Shown: positions 45,591 to 55,956 of the stretch, piece after piece | Numbering within the stretch: position 1 is the stretch's first letter | Layout: each line of letters opens with the position of its first letter | Source: Nemophila menziesii | Taxonomy: Eukaryota > Streptophyta > Magnoliopsida > Boraginales > Hydrophyllaceae | Reading direction: 5' to 3' | Assembly: GCA_029959085.1 (NCBI GenBank) | Contig: JARWIR010000010.1 | Coordinates: 31,302,731 to 31,366,730, forward strand | DNA: 64,000 bases | Notes under the pieces: generated by a model | The model's database searches: none | Told to the model about the DNA's origin: nothing | What the model saw: the letters and a program-made list of their open reading frames with translations, nothing else | Made by a program: the position numbers and the translations under genes

Positions 45591-45830
45591 GACCTGCCAC
45601 CGGTATACTGGGCCCTACCGGCGGTATACCGCAGGTCAGAAACTCGAGCCCACGGGTACTAGTCACGTGTTAAATGCCGAGAGGTACAATGTCGAAAACA
45701 AGCAGCTCCGGTATACCGGGCCATTCTTCCGGTATACCGCACAAGCAAAAACCAGAGGCCACGTGTTTACATCTCGTGTTTTTTGACGAAGCATGGATTT
45801 ATTGGAACAGTAGCTCCGGTATACCGCCCG
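45591..45830. repeat. CCGGTATACCG palindrome cluster
   Basis: Sites at 45601, 45621, 45708, 45729 and 45816 (CGGTATACYG). The first two lie inside a longer inverted repeat, GACCTGC...GCAGGTC (45591-45637), which could fold. It occupies the same post-pol position as 6190-6515 in element 1. Confidence 0.7.
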
Positions 45831-46841
45831 ATGTTGCTGGAGAAAAAAAATCGCGTTTTAAGGTTATAAAGAAGAGGAGGTGAGTTCTAATCCGAATTTT
45901 TCAATCCTTAAGCCTCACTTTCTTCTCCAAACCTCTCCCAACTCCATTAAAGCTTCAACAAATCTTCACCCAACATCAAAACACTACAAAATCACCATAA
46001 ATTAACATCCAAATCCTTCCCTACATCATTACAAAGAATATTCAAGCACCCAAATCATACCAAAACACCTAGAAACCAAGAATCAAAACCATGAATTTCA
46101 AAATATTCTTCTAAAAATCCTCAAACCCACATCATTAAAGCTTGATTCCATCATTCCCACATGGAGATTTGACATCCTAACACCTTTACTAACCCAAATA
46201 AAGCTTGTTCCACCTATAATCAAGAGTTACAAATTTCAAAAGTGCTCAAAGCTTTGAGTTGGGGGTCAAAAGAGATGATGAAAATAACAAAGATATTATT
46301 AAAGGATGTGAAGAATCAAAGCAAGGTATTGGGTAAGTTCTAGATGAAATCAATTGAGATGGGTACTAGTTTGGGAATAACTACAAGGTAAATCGGATCA
46401 AGAGAATAGAGGAAAGCTAGTTGTGGTGAATTCAAAGAGCAAAAAGGTTTAAACTTTCATAAGGAAGACACCACAACCTCTACAATCGATAGTCCCTTAA
46501 CCTAAGATGAATAAAAGCTTCTGGGACGCTAGTAGCTATGTTCAAAACATAATCCTGGATGAACCCTGTCACATGAGAGATTATTCAAGAGCAAAGTTGG
46601 AAGAAGATAAACAAGAGATTTTTAGAGTGTGATTGATTGGGATAGAGCATAAGAAGATGTAAGGGAAAGCGAAATTGGTGATACATAGAAGTTTTCATAC
46701 ATGAAAGCATTGCACCCTATTCCGGGTATTGATCAGGCGAGGTAATAGCCTCGAAGAGTATGTTTTCTTTCTTCCTTACCTTTTCTTTATATGCAATATA
46801 TGTAAAATTTTAATTTCTTTTATTTTATTTTGAGTCTTTTC

Positions 46842-46880
46842 GAGTCGTGGGGACACGACTCATTTTTGAGTTGGGGGTGT
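46842..46880 (+). promoter_or_regulatory. Conserved hairpin and second polypurine tract, element 3
   Basis: GAGTCGTG-GGGA-CACGACTC (46842-46861) is a perfect 8-bp stem, then TTTTTGAGTTGGGGGTG (46864-46880). Same strand sense relative to the element as at 5237-5273. Confidence 0.65.
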
Positions 46881-47568
46881 GGGGATTCGTTGTCCCTCAT
46901 CTCCATTTTTTATGTGTTTTAGTGTTTTTAGGTAAAATTAAAATTTTTATGAGAAAGGAGTAGATGTAGAGTGTGTTTAATAGCTTAAAAGCATAAGATC
47001 AATAAGTTAATGATAGAAAGTAGTATGTTTATGAGCTATTTTATTTTGTATGATTTGAAGTATTTGCAGGAAAACACACATTGATAGTAAATAAAAGATT
47101 AGTTAGCAATGCGATAGAAAGTATGTTCGATCTCAGGGAGCCTTGAGTGGTTTGTAGGCCATGAGACCCAAGCTAGTTGACAAACCCATTTGATGAAAGT
47201 GCTAAAGGTAAGAAAATAACGAAATTGCATGGCGTAGAAAATGATTAAGGCAGTTCTTTCATATTGAAGCCACTTGAAGCCTTTCAACTTTCTCACCCTG
47301 TTATTTGATTTATATTTTATATCCTTCTCAGCCCCTTCTAGCCTTTCTAAAGCCTTTTTATTAAACCACATTATAAGCCATAACCCTTTAGATTATAGGA
47401 CTCTTCCATATGACCCACACTCGAATCGCGATGCATAAGACAGTTGTTTTAGAGCTTGAGTTTGGGGTGGTGGGTCCCCCATTATGGGAATTATTATTGG
47501 GTTGGGATTTTTGAGCTTATTAATTGTGCTCTATTATTATATTGATGATGATTCACAAGTTTATATTG

Positions 47569-47573
47569 TAACC
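47569..47573. repeat. Target site duplication TAACC, left
   Basis: Matches 55195-55199. Joining across the element restores ttgtaaccctttgtcgggg, a sequence found uninterrupted at about 63535. Confidence 0.92.
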
Positions 47574-48735
47574 TGATATACTATATGCGTCCTAGAAGGG
47601 GGGTTGAATAGGACAATAGAAATTAATCGGCTAATTTTATTTCAAGTAAATAAAATTAAAAGCTAATTTGAATCCTATTGAATTAGCAAACTAAATAGTA
47701 TAAAACTAGATAATCCTAATAGACAATAATATCAAACTATTCAAGTAGGCATTTTATCAAGCATATAGATTGCGGAAATATAAAGAGTGTAGAGATAGAA
47801 TACGATACACAACGATGTATAGTGGTTCGGTTTCCCTACATCCACTACCTAAGGAAGCCTCCTTAGGATTTGCAAGATTCTCACTAATCTTCGTAACTCT
47901 TAACCGGGTGAGATACAAACCCTTACAACCACTTCAAAAACCCTTTGAAGGAAATACACTTGTGTTATCACCAACACAAGGAACCAAGCATAAACCTATG
48001 CTCACACTACTCTCTTAATCTATTACAAGAACTAAGAGGAAAGGGAAAAAGTGTTTAGGGGTGCTTATAAAAGCTTTGTGACTAAACTCCTAAATGAGTA
48101 GATAGAACTAATTAGCTTCACAATAAATATGACTTGAATGCTCCTTTGAAACCTCCTTGAATGATAGAATTAATTGCTCTTAAGATTGGTAGATGGAAGG
48201 CTTGAGTTGTGTCTTGAATGAGCTCCATTTTATAGCTGAAAAGATGGTCCAACGGTCATAAAGCTTCTCTCTAACGGATCTATTTATCTCCCAACGGATA
48301 TAAGCTTTGTCCTCTAGTAATAGTGCTGAAACCCTCTCGTGCGGTGTACCGCGGGTATCGTCCGGTGCACCGCGGGACTGTTCGACTTGATTATGAGCTT
48401 ACTGGTCGGACTACTCCATGTACCGCACACCTGGTCCGTTCCTGGGTCCGGTGTACCGCGCTTTATGTCCGGTGTACCGTGCAGATTTCTGAGCTTACTG
48501 GTCGGGCCATCTAGTGCACCGTGCTTCTGGTCCGTGATGCTGCGGTGCACCGCGTGATTCATCCGGTGTACCGCGGAGCTGCTCTTTTAAATATAACGCT
48601 AAGTATAAAGAGATAAACACAACTAATCTAATGAGGGGTTTTGGAAAACAACTTAAGTGATACCAAAATGAATTTTAGTGTAAAAGATGATTTGTCGAAT
48701 ATTAAAACGGGAATAAAAACAAGGTGAGGCTAACA
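47574..48735 (-). repeat. Copia 2 3' LTR (1162 bp)
   Basis: On the + strand it runs TGATATACTATATGCG...GAGGCTAACA. By eye it differs from the other LTR at a single base (t at about 47770 versus g at about 54230). Confidence 0.92.
48338..48575. repeat. GGTGYACC palindrome cluster in Copia 2 3' LTR
   Basis: Eight sites in about 240 bp (48341, 48362, 48418, 48449, 48469, 48512, 48542, 48561), mostly CGGTGTACCG or CGGTGCACCG. Conserved palindromic LTR repeats are known in Sireviruses. Confidence 0.75.
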
Positions 48736-48900
48736 ATCTCCCCCTTTTTGATGTTTGACAAATCATAAACTTTTGAAGATGCCTAAGATTTAGTTTTGAT
48801 CAAAAACTCCCCCTCAACCTAATCACTAGAGTTTTTATAAAAACTCCCCCTCACAAAATGCATTTTAAAAAGTTCAACTAAAATTTCTCCCCCTTTGTCA
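48736..48900 (-). other. Multiplied polypurine tracts of Copia 2
   Basis: The minus strand has AAAAAGGGGGAGATT against the LTR (48736-48750) and further GAGGGGGAGTTTT or AGGGGGAGAAA copies near 48806, 48843 and 48885. Such multiplication is a Sirevirus trait. Confidence 0.75.
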
Positions 48901-49092
48901 ACAACAAAAAGAACAAATGATACAATTTTGAAAATTTTAAGGGGTCAAAACACATTTTGAGTAAAAACAAGGACTAAAGGAATAAATGGATAACAATTAG
49001 AAGCTTCAAGGAACCTATAACATCAAGAAAAGATTAGCAACAAGATTATATACACAAAAAGCTCTAAACAAAAACATGACATGAAAGAAGGG

Positions 49093-52000
49093 TTAGAGAA
49101 TTTGCATGCCAATCTCACAACGAATTTTCTCAAAAAGATCTTGGGGTAGAGGTTTCGTAAAGATATCGGCTAGTTGATTTTCCGAAGTGACAAATTCAAG
49201 AACAATGTCCCCTTTTTGAGTGTGATCCCGGATAAAATGATGACGGATTTCTATGTGTTTTGTTCTAGAGTGTTGAATGGGATTTTTGGTGAGATTGATA
49301 GCGCTAGTGTTATCACAACGAATGGGAACACGATCATACTCTAGGCCAAAATCTAGTAAGGTTTGTTTCATCCAAAGAATTTGAGTCACACAATTTCCGG
49401 CCGCAACATATTCGGCTTCGGCCGTGGATAAAGCAACACTATTTTGTTTTCTACTAGACCAAGAAACAAGGGATTGACCTAAGAATTGGCAACTACCACT
49501 AGTACTCTTCCTATCGAGTCTACAACCGGCATAATCGGCATCCGAGTAACCTATTAACTCAAAGGAGGTAAATCTTGGGTACCAAAGTCCTAGACTAAGG
49601 GTTCCTTTCAAATACCTAAAAATACGCTTAACGGCACTAAGATGGGTTTCTTTGGGAGAAGATTGAAATCTAGCACAAAGACACACGGGGAACATAATAT
49701 CGGGTCTAGAAGCGGTAAGATAAAGTAAGCTACCAATCATACCTCGATATAGTTTCTCATCAACATCCTTACCATCTTCATCTTTGTCTAATTTTGTGGA
49801 TGTGCTCATTGGAGTTCCAATTTCCTTTGCATCTTCAAGGCCAAATTTTTTGATCAATTCTCTTGTGTATTTGGCTTGATTGACAAAGATACCATCTTTC
49901 ATTTGCTTGATTTGAAGACCAAGAAAGTAATTTAATTCTCCCATCATGCTCATCTCAAATTCCTTATGCATGCTTTTAGAAAAATTCTCACAAAGATTTT
50001 CATTAGTAGCACCAAATATAATATCATCCACATAAATTTGAACAAGAAGGATATCTTTTGAAGACCTTTTTATAAATAAAGTGGAGTCAATTTTACCTCT
50101 TTTAAAACCATCATCTAATAAAAATTTGCTTAATCGTTCATACCAAGCACGAGGAGCTTGTTTTAAACCATATAAAGCCTTTGAAAGTTTAAAAACATGA
50201 TTTGGAAATTTTGGATCTTCAAAACCCGGAGGTTGTTTAACAAAAACTTCCTCGTCTATAAAACCATTTAAAAAAGCACTTTTGACATCCATTTGGTAAA
50301 GTTTAAAATTCATATAACAAGCAAAAGCAAGTAGCATACGAATAGATTCAAGTCTAGCTACGGGAGCAAAAGTTTCATCGAAATCAATACCTTCTTCTTG
50401 ATTGTACCCTTGAGCAACTAACCTTGCTTTATTTCTAGTAATGATGCCGGTGTCATCTAGCTTGTTGCGAAATATCCACTTAGTGCCAATAATAGTGGGG
50501 CCAATTGGTTTCTCCATTAATGTCCAAACTTTGCTACGCTCAAATTGATTTAATTCCTCATGCATAGCATTAATCCAATGATCATCTAACAAAGCTTCTT
50601 TAATATTCTTGGGCTCAATTTGAGATAAGAAAGCTTGATGAGCACAAAGAGCAATAATACGGGAGCGAGTGGTAACACCTTCTTTTGGATCACCTAGAAT
50701 TAATTCACTTGGGTGATCTTTGATATGTTTCCAACACCTTGGTAAATCCGTACTAGCTTCATTTAACACTTGATCATCTTCCTTAAGAGATTCTTCATGA
50801 GATTTGACTTCTTGAGTAGGAGATTCTAAGGGTTGATCTAGTGGAGTATCTTCAACAACATCTACCACTTTCTTGATACAAAACGGATTAGACTCATCAA
50901 AGTCAACATGCATAGATTCCTCAATGGTACGAGTACGTTTGTTGAAAATGCGATAGGCTTTTCCTTTAGTGGAATAACCAAGAAAAATGCCTTCATCCGA
51001 TTTAGCATCAAATTTTCCCAAATAGTCCCTAGTGTTAAGGATAAAACATTTGCACCCAAAAACACGAAAATAAGCAATAGTTGGTGGTCTACCATTCCAA
51101 AGCTCATAAGGGGTTTTCTTAATAAGGGGTCTAATAAGAACTCTATTTAACACATAACAAGCCGTATGAACGGCTTCACCCCAAAAGTATGTAGGCAAGC
51201 TATGTTCTTTTAGCATTGTTCTAGCCATTTCTTGTAGAGTTCGGTTTTTCCTTTCCACTACCCCATTTTGTTGGGGAGTTCTAGGGGCCGAAAAATTATG
51301 CTCAATCCCAAATTCATCACAAAAATGCACAAAAGGAGAATTCACGTATTCACTACCATTATCACTACGAATGCATGTAATAGAGTAGCCTTTCTCATTT
51401 TGCACCTTTCTACAAAGTTTTGCAAATTCATTGAAGGCATCACTTTTCAAAGCAAGGAACATCACCCATGTGAATCTAGTGTAATCATCAACAACAACAA
51501 AGACATATCTAGACCCTCCTAGACTAGTGACATCAACGGGGCCAAAAAGGTCCATATGCAATAATTGAAGTGGCCTAACGGTGATGACCTTATTAATGGA
51601 TTTAAAAGATGAACGATGTTGTTTACCAAGTTGACATGCATCACATAATTTATCTTTATCAAATTTGTAAATAGGCAAACCAACAACAAGATTTTTTCTA
51701 GATAATTTTGAGATTAAATCCATGCTAGCATGTCCTAAACGTCTATGCCAAAGCCAACTATCATTAACCACGGATAAGCATTTAATATTTTTGCACATAA
51801 GACTCTCAAGATCAACAACAAAAACATTATCCGATCTTTTTGCAATAAACATAGTATCTAACTCATCATTTTTGAAAACAACACATCTAGATGCTTCAAA
51901 TTTAACACTAAAACCAACATCACAAAGTTGACTAATACTAAGCAAGTTAAAAGAGAGACCCTCAACAAGTAACACATTAGAGATAAGTAAAGAGTCCATA

Positions 52001-52164
52001 TTACCAATGTTACCTTTACCCAAAACGCGTTTCTTAGTGTTGTCGGCAAAAGTAACTTTATCACCTTTAGTTTTATATAAATTTGTAAATAATGATGGAT
52101 TTCCGGTCATGTGTCTTGAGCATCCACTATCAAGTAGCCATATATTTTGCTTCTTGATGCTCAA
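49093..52164 (-). CDS. Copia 2 Pol polyprotein: PR, IN, RT, RNase H (1023 codons)
   Basis: Uninterrupted. Protease LDSGCSRHMTG at about residues 10-21; GAG-pre-integrase WLWHRRLGHAS near 135; IN zinc part CDACQLGKQHR near 173; IN core D in HMDLFGPVD (about 205), D in IRSDNGSEY (about 265) and E in NGVVERKNR (about 302); RT from WIFRNKLD (about 565) with YVDDIIFG near 710; RNase H D in SDADYAG (about 871), E in TAEAEYV (about 911), D in CDNTSAI (about 948) and D in QLADIFTK (about 1000). All catalytic residues seen are present. The ORF starts in frame with gag after two stops (TAA, TAG), so a translational or splicing step would be needed to express it. The true start may not be an ATG. Confidence 0.93.
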   Translation of the reverse strand: MSIKKQNIWLLDSGCSRHMTGNPSLFTNLYKTKGDKVTFADNTKKRVLGKGNIGNMDSLLISNVLLVEGLSFNLLSISQLCDVGFSVKFEASRCVVFKNDELDTMFIAKRSDNVFVVDLESLMCKNIKCLSVVNDSWLWHRRLGHASMDLISKLSRKNLVVGLPIYKFDKDKLCDACQLGKQHRSSFKSINKVITVRPLQLLHMDLFGPVDVTSLGGSRYVFVVVDDYTRFTWVMFLALKSDAFNEFAKLCRKVQNEKGYSITCIRSDNGSEYVNSPFVHFCDEFGIEHNFSAPRTPQQNGVVERKNRTLQEMARTMLKEHSLPTYFWGEAVHTACYVLNRVLIRPLIKKTPYELWNGRPPTIAYFRVFGCKCFILNTRDYLGKFDAKSDEGIFLGYSTKGKAYRIFNKRTRTIEESMHVDFDESNPFCIKKVVDVVEDTPLDQPLESPTQEVKSHEESLKEDDQVLNEASTDLPRCWKHIKDHPSELILGDPKEGVTTRSRIIALCAHQAFLSQIEPKNIKEALLDDHWINAMHEELNQFERSKVWTLMEKPIGPTIIGTKWIFRNKLDDTGIITRNKARLVAQGYNQEEGIDFDETFAPVARLESIRMLLAFACYMNFKLYQMDVKSAFLNGFIDEEVFVKQPPGFEDPKFPNHVFKLSKALYGLKQAPRAWYERLSKFLLDDGFKRGKIDSTLFIKRSSKDILLVQIYVDDIIFGATNENLCENFSKSMHKEFEMSMMGELNYFLGLQIKQMKDGIFVNQAKYTRELIKKFGLEDAKEIGTPMSTSTKLDKDEDGKDVDEKLYRGMIGSLLYLTASRPDIMFPVCLCARFQSSPKETHLSAVKRIFRYLKGTLSLGLWYPRFTSFELIGYSDADYAGCRLDRKSTSGSCQFLGQSLVSWSSRKQNSVALSTAEAEYVAAGNCVTQILWMKQTLLDFGLEYDRVPIRCDNTSAINLTKNPIQHSRTKHIEIRHHFIRDHTQKGDIVLEFVTSENQLADIFTKPLPQDLFEKIRCEIGMQIL

Positions 52165-52185
52165 CCCCTACAAACAAAAAGTAAT

Positions 52186-53977
52186 TTAAGCTTTAGGTAC
52201 CCAATTTGGATTGGGTCCATGAGGGTTAGTGGATTTTCTTTTTAAGACCCATTTAGGTCTTTTCCAAATTGGCACAAGAGATCCCAAATCTAATAATTTA
52301 CGATAGTAACAATGAGATGCATCATGACCAAGTTTTTCACAATATGTGCAAGTGATAGAAGATTTTGAAGAGGATGGAATTGCATTTGAAATTTTTGATT
52401 TTACAAAGACATTTTTCAAAGGTTTTTGGTGAGTGAATGGATCATATCCAACACCACTTTTTTCATTAGCCATTCTTTGAGAACCTAAAATCAAATCCAA
52501 GTTTTCTTGCCCACTAGTAAATTTCAAAATAATAGCATTTTGATCCAAAATCTTTTTCTCTAATAAAGCTTTTTCTTCCAAAAGATTTTTCTCAATAAGA
52601 TGAAGTTTCTCATTATCATCTATACATTCATCACAAAGATTTTGACAATCTTCCAAAGCTTTCAAAACCTCTTTAGTTATATTTTTCTCAAATTCTAAAT
52701 CTTTTGTTAAAACTTTGTTTGTTTCAATAGAATTTAAAAAATCATTATAAAGAGAATCAAATGCCTCATGAATATCTTGTTCACTAGCATCATCATTAGT
52801 TAAAGAGAGTTTGGATTTTGGAGTTACCTCATCATGATTTGCCATAAAGGCAAAGTGAGTAGTACCGGTATCATCATCCGAAGAAGCATCTTCATCATTC
52901 TCAACTTTTCCCATAAAGGCAACAAGATTGACATTTTCATTATCACTTTCTTCTTCATCCGAATTTTGAGTATCCCAAGTGATATTGGCATGCATAGCTC
53001 TTTTCGGTTTCTCCTTTTGAAGAAGAGGACAATAGGTTTTGATGTGACCAACCTTCTTGCAATGATAGCAAGTGGGTTCATCTTGTTTGATAGCTCTATC
53101 ATTCTTCTTGTAAGGTGTGGAAGAGCTTCCTTTCTTGGCAAAGCGTTTATATCTCATGAATTTTTTTCATGTCTCTTGCTAGCATAGCCACTCCTTCATC
53201 TTCACTAGTTTCTTCTTCATGAGAGTTTTCTTCTTCACTTTCTTTCCTTTCTTTTCGTTCTTTCAACTTAGAACTCATGGCATGGAAAGCAATAGATTTC
53301 TTAATTTTCTTCTCCTCATCATCTCTTATCTTTTCTTCTTCAAGCACAAGTTCTTCCGTCATGAGGTTGCAAATGAGTTCATGAACCGTCATCTTTGAAA
53401 GATCTTTAGTATCTCTTATAGAGTTGATCTTTGTCTTGTATTTCCTTGGAAGAGCAAATAAGATTTTTCGACATTGTTCCTTGTTGGTATACTCTTGACC
53501 AAGAGTCTTCAAAGTGTTAACAATGTTAGAAAATCTTTGATGCATAGCATTCAAGGCTTCATCGGGCTCCATACGAAAAAGCTCATACTTAGTGATAAAG
53601 AGACCAATCTTGGTTTCCTTAATATCTTCCGTTCCTTGATATGATAGCTCCAAGAGTTGCCACATTTCATGAGCGGAATTGCATTCACTCACTCTAGCAT
53701 ATTCCGTGACACTTAATCCATTTATGAGGATGTTCATAGCTTTGTTGTTTTTGGTAAGTTTAGCTATGTCTTGATCATTGTAATCATCTTCATCTTTTAC
53801 CTCCGTTGTACTTCCGGCAACGTAGGGAATATAAGGACCCTTTTTGATAGCCATCCATAAAAAGTAATCGATTCCTTTCACATGAATCTCCATCTTCTTT
53901 TTCCATCCAAAATAGTCTTTTCCTACAAAAAGCGGAGGTCTAGTAGAACATGAACCTTCCGGTTGATTAGAATCCAT
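52186..53977 (-). pseudogene. Copia 2 gag, one frameshift
   Basis: Starts ATG at 53977 (MDSNQPEGSCSTRPP). Its N-terminal 276 codons are a UBN2/Copia gag domain (FGWKKKMEIHVKGID ... YEMWQLLE-like). At the A7 run (53161-53167 on the + strand as T7) the frame is lost; with one A fewer it continues into the 324-codon frame 52186-53157, which has two zinc knuckles, CYHCKKVGHIKTYC and CTYCEKLGHDASHC, a long acidic/helical linker between them, and the ending NWVPKA. The size fits a long Sirevirus gag. The frameshift may be recent or a homopolymer sequencing error. Confidence 0.85.
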
Positions 53978-54018
53978 ATCGTATTAACTCTAGAAACGAT
54001 TAAGTACAATAGAGCTAG

Positions 54019-54032
54019 GCTCTGATACCAAT
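54019..54032 (-). other. Primer binding site, tRNA-iMet type
   Basis: The minus strand after the LTR end reads ATTGGTATCAGAGC, the classic initiator-methionine primer site of plant Copia elements. Confidence 0.9.
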
Positions 54033-55194
54033 TGATATACTATATGCGTCCTAGAAGGGGGGTTGAATAGGACAATAGAAATTAATCGGCTAATTTTATT
54101 TCAAGTAAATAAAATTAAAAGCTAATTTGAATCCTATTGAATTAGCAAACTAAATAGTATAAAACTAGATAATCCTAATAGACAATAATATCAAACTATT
54201 CAAGTAGGCATTTTATCAAGCATATAGAGTGCGGAAATATAAAGAGTGTAGAGATAGAATACGATACACAACGATGTATAGTGGTTCGGTTTCCCTACAT
54301 CCACTACCTAAGGAAGCCTCCTTAGGATTTGCAAGATTCTCACTAATCTTCGTAACTCTTAACCGGGTGAGATACAAACCCTTACAACCACTTCAAAAAC
54401 CCTTTGAAGGAAATACACTTGTGTTATCACCAACACAAGGAACCAAGCATAAACCTATGCTCACACTACTCTCTTAATCTATTACAAGAACTAAGAGGAA
54501 AGGGAAAAAGTGTTTAGGGGTGCTTATAAAAGCTTTGTGACTAAACTCCTAAATGAGTAGATAGAACTAATTAGCTTCACAATAAATATGACTTGAATGC
54601 TCCTTTGAAACCTCCTTGAATGATAGAATTAATTGCTCTTAAGATTGGTAGATGGAAGGCTTGAGTTGTGTCTTGAATGAGCTCCATTTTATAGCTGAAA
54701 AGATGGTCCAACGGTCATAAAGCTTCTCTCTAACGGATCTATTTATCTCCCAACGGATATAAGCTTTGTCCTCTAGTAATAGTGCTGAAACCCTCTCGTG
54801 CGGTGTACCGCGGGTATCGTCCGGTGCACCGCGGGACTGTTCGACTTGATTATGAGCTTACTGGTCGGACTACTCCATGTACCGCACACCTGGTCCGTTC
54901 CTGGGTCCGGTGTACCGCGCTTTATGTCCGGTGTACCGTGCAGATTTCTGAGCTTACTGGTCGGGCCATCTAGTGCACCGTGCTTCTGGTCCGTGATGCT
55001 GCGGTGCACCGCGTGATTCATCCGGTGTACCGCGGAGCTGCTCTTTTAAATATAACGCTAAGTATAAAGAGATAAACACAACTAATCTAATGAGGGGTTT
55101 TGGAAAACAACTTAAGTGATACCAAAATGAATTTTAGTGTAAAAGATGATTTGTCGAATATTAAAACGGGAATAAAAACAAGGTGAGGCTAACA
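54033..55194 (-). repeat. Copia 2 5' LTR (1162 bp)
   Basis: Nearly identical to 47574-48735. It carries the same palindrome cluster at about 54797-55035. Confidence 0.92.
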
Positions 55195-55199
55195 TAACC
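55195..55199. repeat. Target site duplication TAACC, right
   Basis: Matches 47569-47573. Confidence 0.92.
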
Positions 55200-55940
55200 C
55201 TTTGTCGGGGTAATAGTGAATGAAAAAGAAGCTACGAGCTAAAGTTATGAAAAGGCATAACATTGAAAAAAATTAGCGTGATATCTCGAACATTAAAAAG
55301 AGAGTCATAGCTATACAAAAGAAAAATAGATTGATTTGAAAAGAATATATATTCGGACCGGCAAAGAGGAATTTTTAAGTGAACATCTTATGCTTTAATT
55401 GGGTTATTGGGGATGCTACTTTGTGCATCAAGAATTCATTGGGTTGAGTGAGAAACGTTTTATGAGAGTAACTCAAGCTCTAGGGCGATTCGTTGATGGC
55501 TAGTGAGGAGAGAGCCAAAAACTCACTCTAAAGTATCCAAAAATACTTATCATATCGTCCCTAAGCCTAAATTAGAACCTAAAAGACCTTTTGATGCTTT
55601 GCTATGTAATAAAGAAGTGATAGAGAGTAGTTAAGTGGATATTTGGATACTAGTAAGGTTCGATGAACAATCTATAGCTTCCTTGGTAAACTGAGTAAAG
55701 CTCATCTCCTTCTTACATTGCGAAGCTAATCTAATCTTGAAGTCAAACCGTGTTGAATGTGGATATGATAAGTGTACAGGCATGTAGTTTTTAAATATTA
55801 TTACATGAAATTTTCTGAGTAGTTGCTTTAACTTTATTCTCCATATTCTGCTATCTTCTTCCCTCTGTGCTTAATTGACCTAGGTGTGTATTTAGAGACT
55901 TCCCTTTGTTTTTATCTTTATTGTACCGGGACGATACAAC
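55200..55940 (+). other. Athila-family 3' region of element 3, second part
   Basis: Continues after the Copia 2 insertion through the gggttgagtgagaa, agagccaaaa and attgtaccgggacgatacaa blocks up to the polypurine tract. Non-coding. Confidence 0.7.
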
Positions 55941-55956
55941 TTTGAGTTGGGGGTCT
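55941..55956 (+). other. Polypurine tract of element 3
   Basis: TTTGAGTTGGGGGTCT directly before the LTR start TGATGTATCCC. Confidence 0.8.

Larger units (their letters stand above)
45386..47568 (+). other. Athila-family 3' region of element 3, first part
   Basis: Non-coding. Contains the palindrome cluster (45591-45830), stretches matching element 2's 3' region in inverse sense, the hairpin/second polypurine tract (46842-46880) and, near 47300-47480, the aagccataacccttta and gagtttggggtggtggg blocks. Confidence 0.7.
47574..55194 (-). mobile_element. Sirevirus-like Ty1/Copia retrotransposon (Copia 2), very young
   Basis: 7.6 kb, minus strand. LTRs 47574-48735 and 54033-55194 (1162 bp each), TAACC duplication, tRNA-iMet-type primer site, repeated polypurine tracts, gag with two zinc knuckles, and a 1023-codon pol. 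Palindrome-rich LTRs, repeated polypurine tracts and long gag suit Sireviruses. Only one frameshift and two stops interrupt gag-pol. It could still be transcribed. Confidence 0.92.

Noticed and set aside
48314..48562. Overlapping frames on both strands of the Copia 2 LTRs (repeated at 54773-55021)
   Set aside because: Arg/Cys-rich readings come from the GGTGYACC repeats; six-frame openness is a composition effect and no protein family is recognised.
54019..54032. Possible tRNA gene near the Copia 2 LTR
   Set aside because: Only the 3'-complementary primer site is present, not a tRNA.
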